From: GSA-30 sp036384435
GTDB taxonomy: Bacteria > Pseudomonadota > Gammaproteobacteria > Xanthomonadales > Rhodanobacteraceae
Assembly: GCF_036384435.1 (NCBI RefSeq)
Contig: NZ_DASVMI010000158.1
Coordinates: 62,001 to 126,000, forward strand
Length of the DNA stretch: 64,000 nt
Direction of reading: 5' to 3'
Part shown: piece after piece, positions 1-8,904 of the stretch
Layout: every line of letters begins with the position of its first letter
Numbering within the stretch: the stretch's first letter is position 1
Notes under the pieces: model-generated
Seen by the model: the letters and a program-made list of their open reading frames with translations, nothing else
The model's database searches: none
Told to the model about the DNA's origin: nothing
Translations under genes and position numbers: made by a program

Positions 1-293
1 GCCGAAAGCAGTTCGGACAACATGGACTTGGCCGTACCCGGTTCGCCGACCAGCAGCAAGCCTCGATTGCTCATCAATGTCACGATGCAGCGATCGATCA
101 GTGCGTCGTCGCCGTAGAACTTGCGGCGCACATCGCGCTTGTCATCCCCCAGGATGAAGCTGCGCACGGCACGTGGCGACAGGCGCCAGCCCTCCGGGCG
201 TGGACCATTGTCACCCTCGGCCAGGCGCGCCAGTTCGGCCGCGTGCACCTGCTCGGCAGGTGCTCGCAGAATCACTTTCGAAACATCGCTCAT
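1..293 (-). CDS. MoxR-family AAA+ ATPase (YehL-like), partial
   Basis: Only the first 97 or so codons lie in the window; the gene runs off the left edge. The start ATG is at 293. The translation has a basic N-terminal region and then a Walker A loop, GEPGTAKS, near residues 84-91, the form typical of MoxR AAA+ ATPases. It lies 12 bp downstream of the DUF4132 gene on the same strand. The same pair (yehL ATPase and yehI DUF4132) is found in the E. coli yeh cluster, usually with VWA and SWIM-domain genes, which would be expected beyond the left edge. MoxR ATPases are thought to act as chaperone-like remodelers; the client here is unknown. Confidence 0.85.
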   Translation of the reverse strand, partial: MSDVSKVILRAPAEQVHAAELARLAEGDNGPRPEGWRLSPRAVRSFILGDDKRDVRRKFYGDDALIDRCIVTLMSNRGLLLVGEPGTAKSMLSELLS

Positions 294-305
294 GGGCGCT
301 CTCTA

Positions 306-3300
306 TCAGTATTGGCTTTTCTTCTGCCAGTCCGGATCGAAACCGGTACCGTCAGCGGCCAGCAGGCGCATGTCGTTGTAGCATTCGGACAACAGTACCA
401 ATGGTACGCGCGATAGCACCAGTTCGTTGCGTTGCCAGTGGTTCTGGCCATTGGGCACGAATGTCAGCCGCACCAAGGCTATCTTGCGGTTTTCCTCCGG
501 CAGCGGGCCGCCGGTGAAATCGATCACCGCCGTCATGCCAAGCGTGGGAAAGCGCTTTTCGTAGGTATAGAACCAGCCACCGTCTTCGGCCGCGCCACGG
601 GTATAGCCCAGCTTGGTGGCCCGGCCGCGCAGGGCGAAGCTTTCCAGCATGTAGCCTTCGAAATCCTTGATCTCGTTGCGCGTCAGTTGCTCGGCCGAGG
701 GGCGATAGATGCCCTTGCCGATCTGCTGGAACAAAGGCACCACTTCATAATCGGCCAGGTGCTGCTGCCACTGTTCGACCAGTGCCTGATCCAGGATCGA
801 GTCGTGCGCCAGACGCACGCGTGCTTCGGCGGGCAGGTTCACTTCGTTATCCTGGCTATCGGTCAGCGTGCCATCGTCCAGCGGGCGGAACGTGGCGACG
901 ACCTTGCCATCCTCGACCTGCGCCCAGACCAGGCGCTGCATGAGGCGACGCACGATCGGGTGTCGATTGAGATACTCGTTCCAGTCCTCGAACGACCAGT
1001 CGCGCTCGGTGCACAGGGCTTCGTACAGGCGATCGGTCTGCAGGTCGACGATAGACTTGATTTCCTTTTTCGCACCCGAGAATGCTTTCTTCGATTCCTT
1101 GGCGCGGTCGGCATCGTCGTCCTGGCGAGGCGCAGGCAGCGAGGTGATCTTCTTGCCGTCGGGATTGAACAGATCGACCTTGAAGTCCGCGACCAGGCGC
1201 GCAATGAACGTGCGCTCGCCATAGCTCAATTCCATGGTGCCGGTTTCATCGAAGCCGGCCGTGGGAATCGTGCGATCGGCCAACTCGGGCATGGTCCAGT
1301 TCTTGCGCTCGGCCAGCGCCTGGGCCTGGCGCGTCGCCTCCTCCTGGAAGCTCTTGGTGCGAAAACGGTTACCGATCGAAAGCATCAACTGCGTGGCAGT
1401 GGGATGTTCGATCCATGCCAGCATGCCGATCAATGCCTTGCCCTGCGAGGCGCGCGATCCGTAGTAGGCCTTCAAGTAGCGCGCCACCGGCTCGGCCGCA
1501 CCGGCTCCGGCGCAGGCCGCCGCTATGGCGAGCACGCCCTTGCTACCCGTCGCCGAGCCTTGAGGCTGGCGCAGGCAACCGGGCAAATAGTGCGCCACCA
1601 GTTCTTCGACGGATTTACCGAACATCGGATCGTTCTGGTAGTACTGCGGCGAGCGTTGCATCCAGCTGGACACGTTGGTGGCATGTACCGTGGCGCGACG
1701 CATCGCTTCATCAGCGGGAATCGGCCGAACATCCTCGCGCAACCAGTTGTCCAGCACGAACTGCCCGAGGCGTTCACGGTCGCCTGGCTCGAACATGGCG
1801 CAGTACTTGCGCAACACCGCGTTGGGCTCGGACGACTTCTGCTTGACCGCCTGTATCACCAACCAGCGCAATACGTCCACGGGTACGGTGTCACCCGTAT
1901 CGCTCCAGCGCACGAGTGGCATCGCATCGAAGGGAAACCATTCGATATCCTTGGGCAACGCCTTGGTGGATTGCTTCTTCGCTTCGGCCGCCAGCTTGGC
2001 CCGATCCAGGTAGCGCTCTACCGGACGCCCCATGGCTTGCAAGGCATCGAGCATCGCGCCCTTGGGTACATCGTGCTTTTCCCTGGCGACAGCTTCTTCC
2101 AGCGCCGGAATTGCTGGCTCATGCGACAGGCGCCCCAGCCATTGCGCGGCAACGGCACGTATCTCGGATTTGCCGTCGGCCAGGGCCGCGATGATACGCG
2201 CCTCCTTGCCAGGATGGTTGGCCAATGCTTCCTGTGCGGCCATGCGCTCGCTCCGGGTCACGCCCAGCGCCAGGTCAAACAAGGCATTGATCAGGATCGG
2301 CGGCGGCGCCGGAAGGCTACCGACCGCACGGAAGATCGCGGCACGGCTGGTGGAGTAATCCTTGGCCTGCCCCAGTGACTCGATCAGCAATGGCAATTGC
2401 GATGCCATGTACGGCCAGACTTTTTCGTTGTCCCACTGCGCCGCCAGTTGCGACCACGCATTGCAATACGCCTTGAAGGGCAAACCCGCGCTGTAGCCCG
2501 CCTGCTCCAGCATCACGGACAACTCGATCAGCGTGACGCCGCGCTCGGCGCGATCGAGCGCATTGAACACCGAAGCGGCCATGCCGCTCAGGGCACCTTG
2601 GCGATCGACCAGCATGCCGAAGAACGCCAGCACCTTGAACATCAACTGGGGAGTGGCATAGGCCCAGCCAGCCAGGCGATTGATCGCGGGCATGACATGG
2701 CGGTAAGCCACGTTTTCCTGTCTTGGCGCGGAAATGCGCGGATCGGCACCGCCAACATAGTCCTTGAGCTGGCGCAGCAGGTCGGGCGAGTACGGAACAT
2801 CCTGGTGCAGCTTGTAATTGTGGCCAGCAGCGACAGCGGCGGCATGGCTTTCGCGCATCTTTACGTTCATGCGCTCGACGGAGGTATTGAGCTCGCTCCA
2901 CATGCGGTCGAGCTGCGCCAGAACTTCTGGCGTGAGCGTGCCGCTCCAATCGATTTGCGGCACCTCATATTCGTAACGCACCTTGGCCGAATCGGAAACA
3001 GCCTGTTTGACCAGCTCCCATTCGCGCACCAGGGCCTGTACCGACATGGCCTTGTCCGCCTGCGCGGTATCGCGCGCAAAAGCTCGCAGCGCATCGTCGC
3101 CCTGCTGCTCACCCATCTGCCACACCATGCGCAGGGCGTATTGGCGCGTCTCCGGATCACCTTCCACCGCCAGTCGCCGCAATGGGGAGGCGGCCTCCGT
3201 CGACACACAAAGCACCAGCGGTTCGGCCGCGGCACGCACCTGCTTGCTGCTGGAGGTCACCATGGTTGCCAGTTCGTTCGCAAACGGCGCCAACTCCGCG

Positions 3301-4052
3301 GCAGAAAGCGGCTTGAGCATCTCGATGACGTGCAGGCGTTGTGGCACGGCAGCCGGGAACAACCAGTGCCTGACCGCATCGGCATGCCGCGCGACCCAGG
3401 CCCCGTAATCGGCCACGTCCGTGACCATCAACGCCCGCTGACGCAAGCCATAGTACGAATCGACCGCCGTGGTGAATGCGCTCTGCAACAACGCATGGCC
3501 GGGCTGCCCAGCCTCGACGAGCAGGCTCTCCAGGAGAGCCGCGTGCCACCCTGTGGCGCGAGGGCGCTCGCTGGACCAGCTATCGATGCTGCTGCCGGAG
3601 CTATTGACCAGCAGTGCCTCGGCCCAATGCGAGCCATCGGGTAGTCCAAGGCGAAACTGGCGACGCTGGGTGCCTGCCGAGGCTTCCAGCACGCGCCCCA
3701 GACGCAACAACATGGTGATCGGCGCGGCATCGAGCTGGCTATATATGCGCCGGGCGTCGTCAATACCGTTACGGGCATGATGATGCCCGATGATCTTCAG
3801 GAACTTACCGATCTTTTCCTGGCTGCCCGCTTCGCCGAGAACCGACACCGGCTCACCCTCGCGCACATAGCGGAGCATGTCGGCGGCAAAGCCGTGGCGT
3901 ACTTCCTGGCTGGGCAGGCTGTCCATGCCGGAGAGCCATGTCTTGAGTTGTGCCAGCCAGGCCTCATCGCCCTCGGAGGGTCCGTTCCCACTAGCCCGAC
4001 CCAGGGCTTTCTCGATCCACTTCAGCACACCAACCCCTGCTGCTGTATCCAT
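306..4052 (-). CDS. Large DUF4132 / YehI (MolR-like) protein
   Basis: A protein of about 1248 residues, rich in Ala, Leu and Arg, with HEAT-like helical stretches in the middle and a C-terminal DUF4132-type region (about residues 1000-1200) ending in QKKSQY. The reading frame is open up to 4259, but the upstream 69 codons are very Arg-rich and unlike the rest. I therefore prefer the ATG at 4052 (MDTAAGVGVLK). No strong ribosome site is visible there, so the start is moderately sure. It is cytoplasmic, with no signal peptide or membrane helix. It is followed 12 bp later by the MoxR ATPase gene, a linkage also seen for E. coli yehI/yehL. Its biochemical role is not established; the old 'MolR regulator' label is weakly supported. 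Confidence 0.8.
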   Translation of the reverse strand: MDTAAGVGVLKWIEKALGRASGNGPSEGDEAWLAQLKTWLSGMDSLPSQEVRHGFAADMLRYVREGEPVSVLGEAGSQEKIGKFLKIIGHHHARNGIDDARRIYSQLDAAPITMLLRLGRVLEASAGTQRRQFRLGLPDGSHWAEALLVNSSGSSIDSWSSERPRATGWHAALLESLLVEAGQPGHALLQSAFTTAVDSYYGLRQRALMVTDVADYGAWVARHADAVRHWLFPAAVPQRLHVIEMLKPLSAAELAPFANELATMVTSSSKQVRAAAEPLVLCVSTEAASPLRRLAVEGDPETRQYALRMVWQMGEQQGDDALRAFARDTAQADKAMSVQALVREWELVKQAVSDSAKVRYEYEVPQIDWSGTLTPEVLAQLDRMWSELNTSVERMNVKMRESHAAAVAAGHNYKLHQDVPYSPDLLRQLKDYVGGADPRISAPRQENVAYRHVMPAINRLAGWAYATPQLMFKVLAFFGMLVDRQGALSGMAASVFNALDRAERGVTLIELSVMLEQAGYSAGLPFKAYCNAWSQLAAQWDNEKVWPYMASQLPLLIESLGQAKDYSTSRAAIFRAVGSLPAPPPILINALFDLALGVTRSERMAAQEALANHPGKEARIIAALADGKSEIRAVAAQWLGRLSHEPAIPALEEAVAREKHDVPKGAMLDALQAMGRPVERYLDRAKLAAEAKKQSTKALPKDIEWFPFDAMPLVRWSDTGDTVPVDVLRWLVIQAVKQKSSEPNAVLRKYCAMFEPGDRERLGQFVLDNWLREDVRPIPADEAMRRATVHATNVSSWMQRSPQYYQNDPMFGKSVEELVAHYLPGCLRQPQGSATGSKGVLAIAAACAGAGAAEPVARYLKAYYGSRASQGKALIGMLAWIEHPTATQLMLSIGNRFRTKSFQEEATRQAQALAERKNWTMPELADRTIPTAGFDETGTMELSYGERTFIARLVADFKVDLFNPDGKKITSLPAPRQDDDADRAKESKKAFSGAKKEIKSIVDLQTDRLYEALCTERDWSFEDWNEYLNRHPIVRRLMQRLVWAQVEDGKVVATFRPLDDGTLTDSQDNEVNLPAEARVRLAHDSILDQALVEQWQQHLADYEVVPLFQQIGKGIYRPSAEQLTRNEIKDFEGYMLESFALRGRATKLGYTRGAAEDGGWFYTYEKRFPTLGMTAVIDFTGGPLPEENRKIALVRLTFVPNGQNHWQRNELVLSRVPLVLLSECYNDMRLLAADGTGFDPDWQKKSQY

Positions 4053-4310
4053 TCCCCGTGTAAGGATATACCGGTTGCGTGGCGAAATTGTTTTGGTTTT
4101 TGTGAAAGAACGCGGACCAGAAGTCCCGCGTACACGGCGTGCACGCGGCCCTCGCCGGCGACCTGACCTTGATGGAGCCATAAGCCATCGACATTCGGCC
4201 CGATGCCCCACCGCAACAGCGAACTCGCTGGAAGGCTTTTCGAGCTCGCCCTGGATCACAACAGGCTTCGCACGCGTCGCCCACCGACATATGCGCCGCG
4301 CCCATGTCGA

Positions 4311-5108
4311 CTATGGATCGACGGGTGCCTGGTTTGCTTCGGGTGAGGGAAGTTTCCAGGCCTGCCAGCGTGCCGTGTATTCATGTTGCGGCAGCAGTAC
4401 GAAGATGGGGTGGTCTTCGGGGCGCAACCAGGCGAGCAGCCGCTCCATGACGGCGCTGTCCATGGCGGTGCAACCAGCAGTAGGAGTATCGGGCGTCTTC
4501 CAGATATGCGCGAAAATGCAACTACCTGATCCGGCACGCCCTTGGACGTTGTGCTCGATTACGAAGCCCAGCCGATAGCGCTGATCCCCATCGGCAAGCA
4601 GGTCGCGGCGCATCGGCTCGCTGGAGCCTGCCACGATGGCCGGATCGGCATCTCGCGTGTCCACGATGCGGTTATAGAGCGGCGACGTAGGCACGTCGAT
4701 GCAGTAGTCATCCACTTGCATGGCTCGATAGTCGAGCGCGGTTACGGCGTGATCGGCATAGCCGAAAGCCTGCCCGATGCGAAACACACCCGCGGTGGCG
4801 CGACCATCGCCCTCCTGCTTTAAAGGCCCTTCGTGCGGAATCTCATTGAGCCCCTGGCCCCACGCACTGCCTGAGCGACCCACGACCACGGCTTGCGCAG
4901 ACTCCCGGCGCTGCCATGTGCCATGGACACGCTCGTATGTGCTCAAGCTGCCATGATCGGCATCCCAGTCCGGCACCGTGACCAGAATGAGCTGACTGGA
5001 CGATTCCCAGCCCGGCACGGGTCGCACCGGCTGGCTGCACGCGACCAGCAGTGACACGACAACGGCGAACATCCATCGACCAGGTGCTCGGAGATGATTC
5101 AAAACCAT
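4311..5108 (-). CDS. L,D-transpeptidase (YkuD-like) catalytic-domain lipoprotein
   Basis: 265 residues. The N-terminus has a hydrophobic stretch ending in LLVACS, a good lipobox, so it is probably a lipoprotein. The C-terminal half has the YkuD-type active-site pattern, a His near residue 198 (CIFAHIW) followed by TPTAGCTAM with the candidate nucleophile Cys213. The usual SHGC motif is replaced by the TAGC variant found in the YkuD-like family of L,D-transpeptidases and carboxypeptidases. Substrate is expected to be peptidoglycan stem peptides in the periplasm. The start ATG overlaps the end of the epimerase gene by 10 bp, so it is the last gene of a coupled four-gene operon that handles murein peptides. 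Whether it cross-links or trims peptides cannot be told from sequence. Confidence 0.82.
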   Translation of the reverse strand: MVLNHLRAPGRWMFAVVVSLLVACSQPVRPVPGWESSSQLILVTVPDWDADHGSLSTYERVHGTWQRRESAQAVVVGRSGSAWGQGLNEIPHEGPLKQEGDGRATAGVFRIGQAFGYADHAVTALDYRAMQVDDYCIDVPTSPLYNRIVDTRDADPAIVAGSSEPMRRDLLADGDQRYRLGFVIEHNVQGRAGSGSCIFAHIWKTPDTPTAGCTAMDSAVMERLLAWLRPEDHPIFVLLPQHEYTARWQAWKLPSPEANQAPVDP

Positions 5109-6190
5109 TGCAGACGCTCCACATGGTCGATGCCGAGTCCGGGTGACCGGGACAGATCAATATGAGGGCCGTGGAACCGGACACCCCCACGCACGGGATC
5201 GATGGCGCACAACTGAGGCCCATCGAGATCGATGAGGCGAATGGTGTCCGGCCGCGCCGCCGCCACATGCGCCGCCGCAGCCACGCTGATGCCGCTTTCA
5301 AGCATGCATCCCATCATGCACGGCACGCCATGGTCGGCAGCAATGTCGGCGATGCGCAGGGCGCGTGCTATTCCGCCCGCCTTCATCAACTTGATGTTGA
5401 CGATATCGGCCGCCTTTTCGCGCAGCAGGCGTTGTACGTCCTCAGGCCCGAACACGCTTTCATCGGCCATGACCGGCGTCTGCACGCGTTCAATGACATA
5501 GCGCATGCCATCGAGATCATAAGCCGGCACGGGCTGCTCGATCAGTTCCGGCACGATGCCCGCACGCTCAAGCGCATGCAGCACATCGACCGTGTGCCGG
5601 GCAGTCCAGCCTTGATTGGCATCGAGCCGCAAGCTGGCCCTGCCCTTTGCCGTCTCATGGATGGCCTGCACGCGCTCCACATCCAGCTCAAGCTCGCGGC
5701 CCAGCTTGATCTTCAATGCCGTGAAGCCGCGCGCGAGCGCATCACGCGTGTCGGCAACCATTTTGTCGATCGCGCCCACACTGATGGTGAGGTCGGTCAT
5801 GAGCGAAGTAGTGCTGCCACCCAGGAGTTCATGCAAGGGCACACCGTGCATCTGCGCATGCAGATCATAGAGTGCCATCTCAACGGCGGCCTTGGCGCTG
5901 CTGTTGCGCGCCATGGCATGCTGCACCATGCGCGACAGGCTGTCGATGTCGTCAATACTGCGTCCCATGATCGCAGGGGCGATATAACCGTTGATCGCCT
6001 CCATCAGCGATGCATGCGTTTCGCCTGTGATGGCTGCCGTGGGCGGCGCCTCGCCATAGCCCCAATGACCGCTGTCGACCTGCACCTGAACGACGATGTC
6101 CTCCAGTTGCTCGACCGTGCGTAACGCAGTGCGAAAGGGCGTGCGCAAAGGCAATCGCAACATGGCCAGGCGAATGCCGATAATGTTCAT
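5099..6190 (-). CDS. L-Ala-D/L-Glu epimerase (dipeptide epimerase, enolase superfamily)
   Basis: 363 residues, the full family length. All landmarks of the muconate-lactonizing/dipeptide epimerase branch are present: catalytic KIK at 160-162, metal ligands Asp190 (RLDANQ), Glu218 (LIEQPV) and Asp243 (MADES), a second catalytic Lys near 267-270 (NIKLMKAGG), and the C-terminal IDLDGP motif near residue 320 that marks dipeptide specificity. Enzymes of this type (YcjG in E. coli, YkfB in Bacillus) convert L-Ala-D-Glu from recycled murein into L-Ala-L-Glu for peptidase cleavage. The protein is cytoplasmic. Its ATG overlaps the stop of the NlpC/P60 gene as ATGA, so translation is coupled. The neighbours support the murein-recycling role. 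Confidence 0.93.
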   Translation of the reverse strand: MNIIGIRLAMLRLPLRTPFRTALRTVEQLEDIVVQVQVDSGHWGYGEAPPTAAITGETHASLMEAINGYIAPAIMGRSIDDIDSLSRMVQHAMARNSSAKAAVEMALYDLHAQMHGVPLHELLGGSTTSLMTDLTISVGAIDKMVADTRDALARGFTALKIKLGRELELDVERVQAIHETAKGRASLRLDANQGWTARHTVDVLHALERAGIVPELIEQPVPAYDLDGMRYVIERVQTPVMADESVFGPEDVQRLLREKAADIVNIKLMKAGGIARALRIADIAADHGVPCMMGCMLESGISVAAAAHVAAARPDTIRLIDLDGPQLCAIDPVRGGVRFHGPHIDLSRSPGLGIDHVERLQWF

Positions 6191-7587
6191 GGCGCGGCAC
6201 GCATACGCACGACATCGGTCATGCGATCCACGTACGGCGTGCCGTCGTCGGACAACAAGGGCAGGAAAGCAGTTACCGATACGCCATTGAGGGCGACGCG
6301 ACGCACCTGCCCGCCAGCATCGCGATAACTGGCGCCCGCGGTATCGTGGATCACATACGGCTTCCCGTTGATCCGGCCGATGATCATCATGACGTGACCC
6401 GGTATATAGATCAGGTCGCCTACATCCAGCGAATCGATGGCGCGCAGGCGGGCCTCATGCGAATCGGCTGCCGTGAACGCCTGCACATGCAACGCAGGGC
6501 TACTGCCCTGGTCGCCGGTATTGCGCGGCAACTGCACACCCATGCTGCGGTAGACCTCGGAGACGAAGCCGCTGCAATCGCGAGCATCATAATCATGGCC
6601 CCAGCCGTATCGCTCGCCAAGGAACTTGAACGCCTGGTCGATGACGTGGACAGGCGTAAGAGACAGGTAGTCCGGTGCGGTATCCTCGTTGCGCGGCAGC
6701 AAGGCATCGGCAAACCGGACACGCCCCTGCGCATCTCGCACCGGAAGTCGAAGCACATGGCTGGTGTAGCTGGCCTGGCCGTTCACCATGGATGGCGGCC
6801 TGGGATCCAGAGGCAGCCGGATACCCATATCAAGGCCCAGGCGCGATAGCGCGGGCTGCTCTGGCGTGAACACCGTATGCGCCACCGCTGCCGTGATGAC
6901 TCGTGCATCGCTGGCGCGCCCATAGCCAAGCACTTCGTCAGCGCTGCCTTCGGCGATATCGGCCTTGTGCACCCACGCGGCATAACGCGCACTCAGCACG
7001 AACAGCCATTGTCCATCGCCACTGGTGTGGACGATGACAACCGGTGTCCCGGGAAATTCGGCAGTCTCCTGGAAGCGATCAATATCCGTATCGCCCTGCC
7101 GACGAAATACACGCTCATCCGTGGGAAAACTGCGCAGCGATGCGCGATGCACGACTAGGCCGTAGCGCGTGACCTGGCTGGTCGGTATCCGATCCAGTGC
7201 CAGGCTGGTCATCCATGCATCGCGATGCGCCTCGTCGATAACGCGGCCCTGCCGGTCATACAACGGGCCTGTCGGACGGACCGAGCGTTGTTCGATCCAC
7301 TGGCGTACCTGCACACCATCGAGGATCGCCGGCATGCGCGAGAGATCGTGCATGGTTCGATCCTGAGCAAACAACCGGCGATTCTGCTCGGCGATGGCGC
7401 TGGCATCCATCATGAGTTGGTCCGGTCGCTCAAGTCGGCGCACCCAGAACTGGGCAGATAGCCGCTCCGGATGCGCGGCCATGTCGTCAACAGGAGATAG
7501 CGCGGAAGCCTGCGCAAACGCTTGTAGCGCGTAAGCCAGCGCCCAGGCTGCCAGCCCGCTTCGCCAAGCCAAACGGGAGATCTTCAT
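6187..7587 (-). CDS. Secreted SH3 / NlpC-P60 family murein endopeptidase
   Basis: 466 residues from the ATG at 7587, which overlaps the previous stop as ATGA; the longer open frame upstream lies inside the DUF819 gene and is discarded. An N-terminal signal peptide ends near ALQAFAQA. Residues about 30-290 fit the NlpC N-terminal plus SH3b arrangement of dipeptidyl-peptidase VI-like enzymes (YkfC type). The C-terminal papain-like NlpC/P60 domain has the nucleophile Cys near 338 (DARDCSGF) and the His near 398 (PGHVMMI). Such enzymes cut the gamma-D-Glu to diamino acid bond in free murein peptides, giving L-Ala-D-Glu, the substrate of the epimerase encoded next. Here the enzyme is exported, so cleavage would be periplasmic. 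Confidence 0.9.
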   Translation of the reverse strand: MKISRLAWRSGLAAWALAYALQAFAQASALSPVDDMAAHPERLSAQFWVRRLERPDQLMMDASAIAEQNRRLFAQDRTMHDLSRMPAILDGVQVRQWIEQRSVRPTGPLYDRQGRVIDEAHRDAWMTSLALDRIPTSQVTRYGLVVHRASLRSFPTDERVFRRQGDTDIDRFQETAEFPGTPVVIVHTSGDGQWLFVLSARYAAWVHKADIAEGSADEVLGYGRASDARVITAAVAHTVFTPEQPALSRLGLDMGIRLPLDPRPPSMVNGQASYTSHVLRLPVRDAQGRVRFADALLPRNEDTAPDYLSLTPVHVIDQAFKFLGERYGWGHDYDARDCSGFVSEVYRSMGVQLPRNTGDQGSSPALHVQAFTAADSHEARLRAIDSLDVGDLIYIPGHVMMIIGRINGKPYVIHDTAGASYRDAGGQVRRVALNGVSVTAFLPLLSDDGTPYVDRMTDVVRMRAAP

Positions 7588-8735
7588 GCGATTGCCAACA
7601 TCTGTAGCACTTTTGCCACGAGCAGACCGAAACCGGTACCCAGGATATAACCGAGCAAGGCCAGCAATACACCGACTGGCACCAGCGCGCGCGAATAGGT
7701 CGCCGCCAGTACCGGCGTGGCCGCCACGCCACCGATATGCGCGAGTGAGGAAATGCCGCACAAGTACAAGTCGAAGTGAAAGATGCGAGCAAACAAAGCC
7801 AGCAATACGGCGTGCACGACAATGATGCAAGCCCCAGCCAAAAGATAGATCGGTGCATCACGCAGGCCGCTGAAATTGCTCTGCGAGGCCAGAACGGCCA
7901 CGACGACAGCTAGCAAGGCGCTGGATATGGCATTGGCTCCCGCATAGCGCGAAAGCGGGGTCTGGCCTGCCAGCAGGCCCGCCGCCGTGGCCAGCAGGAT
8001 GGTCCAGGTCGAGGAAGAGACCATGCCTGAGGTGGGAAGAAGGCCAGCCAGCCACGCGGAACCGACAGCCACGGCCAGCGCCACGCCCAGCCACAGCAAC
8101 ACCGCATCGGTGGTGGCCGGCGCATGGCTGCGTGCGGGCGCCACGGCCATGTCGGCACTGGAGCACGCACGCGTCCACCGATTGAAGGCTGTCGCAAAAC
8201 GGGCCGCACCAAACAGCACAGCCACCCATGCCGAGTAGCACAAGGCATCGGTGAGCAGGGAAAAGGTAAGCAGGCTATCGGGCATGCCGATGGCCTGCTT
8301 GACAGCGATCATGTTTGCCGTGCCTCCCATCCAGCTCCCCGACAGGGCGGCCAGCGGCTGCCATGCCATGCCCGGCAAGGCATGGCGCAATATCAGGAAC
8401 ACCAGCACGAACGCCGCGAACAGGCTCACCGAGGTGCTTGCGAATACCGCCAGCACACGCGGCCCCAGGGCCAGGATGGCACGCAGGTCACAATGGATCA
8501 TCAAAAGGAACAGCAGCGCCGGTACCAGTTCGCCGACGATGATGGTTTGCGCTGCGCGAATCGGCTCGTTGACCTGCCACACGCCCACCACCGCCATGGC
8601 CGTCACCAGCAGGTAGGTGAGTACGATGGGGGGAAACACCTGGAAAATGCGCCATCCGAATTGACGCTCCAGCGCCGGGAACATGCCCGCCGCCAGCAGC
8701 ATCAAGGCCAGGTAGGGCCACACGGTCTGGATCAC
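7584..8735 (-). CDS. DUF819 family integral membrane protein, candidate murein-peptide transporter
   Basis: 383 residues from a GTG at 8735 that has a GAGG Shine-Dalgarno about 5 bases upstream. An open frame extends to 8795 without a better start. The protein has about ten hydrophobic helices, with the conserved DUF819 features GSWMGGTANM near residue 150 and a matching SLAHIGGVAATPV in the second half, suggesting an inverted-repeat transporter fold. E. coli has no close counterpart; Bacillus YjcL belongs to the family. The function is not established. Since the next three genes overlap it and all handle murein peptides, uptake of a murein di- or tripeptide is a reasonable inference. Confidence 0.85.
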   Translation of the reverse strand: MIQTVWPYLALMLLAAGMFPALERQFGWRIFQVFPPIVLTYLLVTAMAVVGVWQVNEPIRAAQTIIVGELVPALLFLLMIHCDLRAILALGPRVLAVFASTSVSLFAAFVLVFLILRHALPGMAWQPLAALSGSWMGGTANMIAVKQAIGMPDSLLTFSLLTDALCYSAWVAVLFGAARFATAFNRWTRACSSADMAVAPARSHAPATTDAVLLWLGVALAVAVGSAWLAGLLPTSGMVSSSTWTILLATAAGLLAGQTPLSRYAGANAISSALLAVVVAVLASQSNFSGLRDAPIYLLAGACIIVVHAVLLALFARIFHFDLYLCGISSLAHIGGVAATPVLAATYSRALVPVGVLLALLGYILGTGFGLLVAKVLQMLAIA

Positions 8736-8904
8736 TGCAACCTCGCTGTATCGGATGCCTGTGCCATTGAAGCGCAAAAGCACATGGCTGCCCACTGTCT
8801 ACCTCGCCGATCAATGCCCCAAGGTCATAACTGCCTTACGCAAGCGCGCGACGACGACTGGCTATACTCGGGGTGTTTTCGTGCACGAATTCGAAGGAAT
8901 GCCC

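Noticed and set aside
432..3644. Two long plus-strand frames across the DUF4132 gene
   Set aside because: They are antisense shadows of a high-GC gene; composition is Arg/His/Gln-rich and no motifs are seen.
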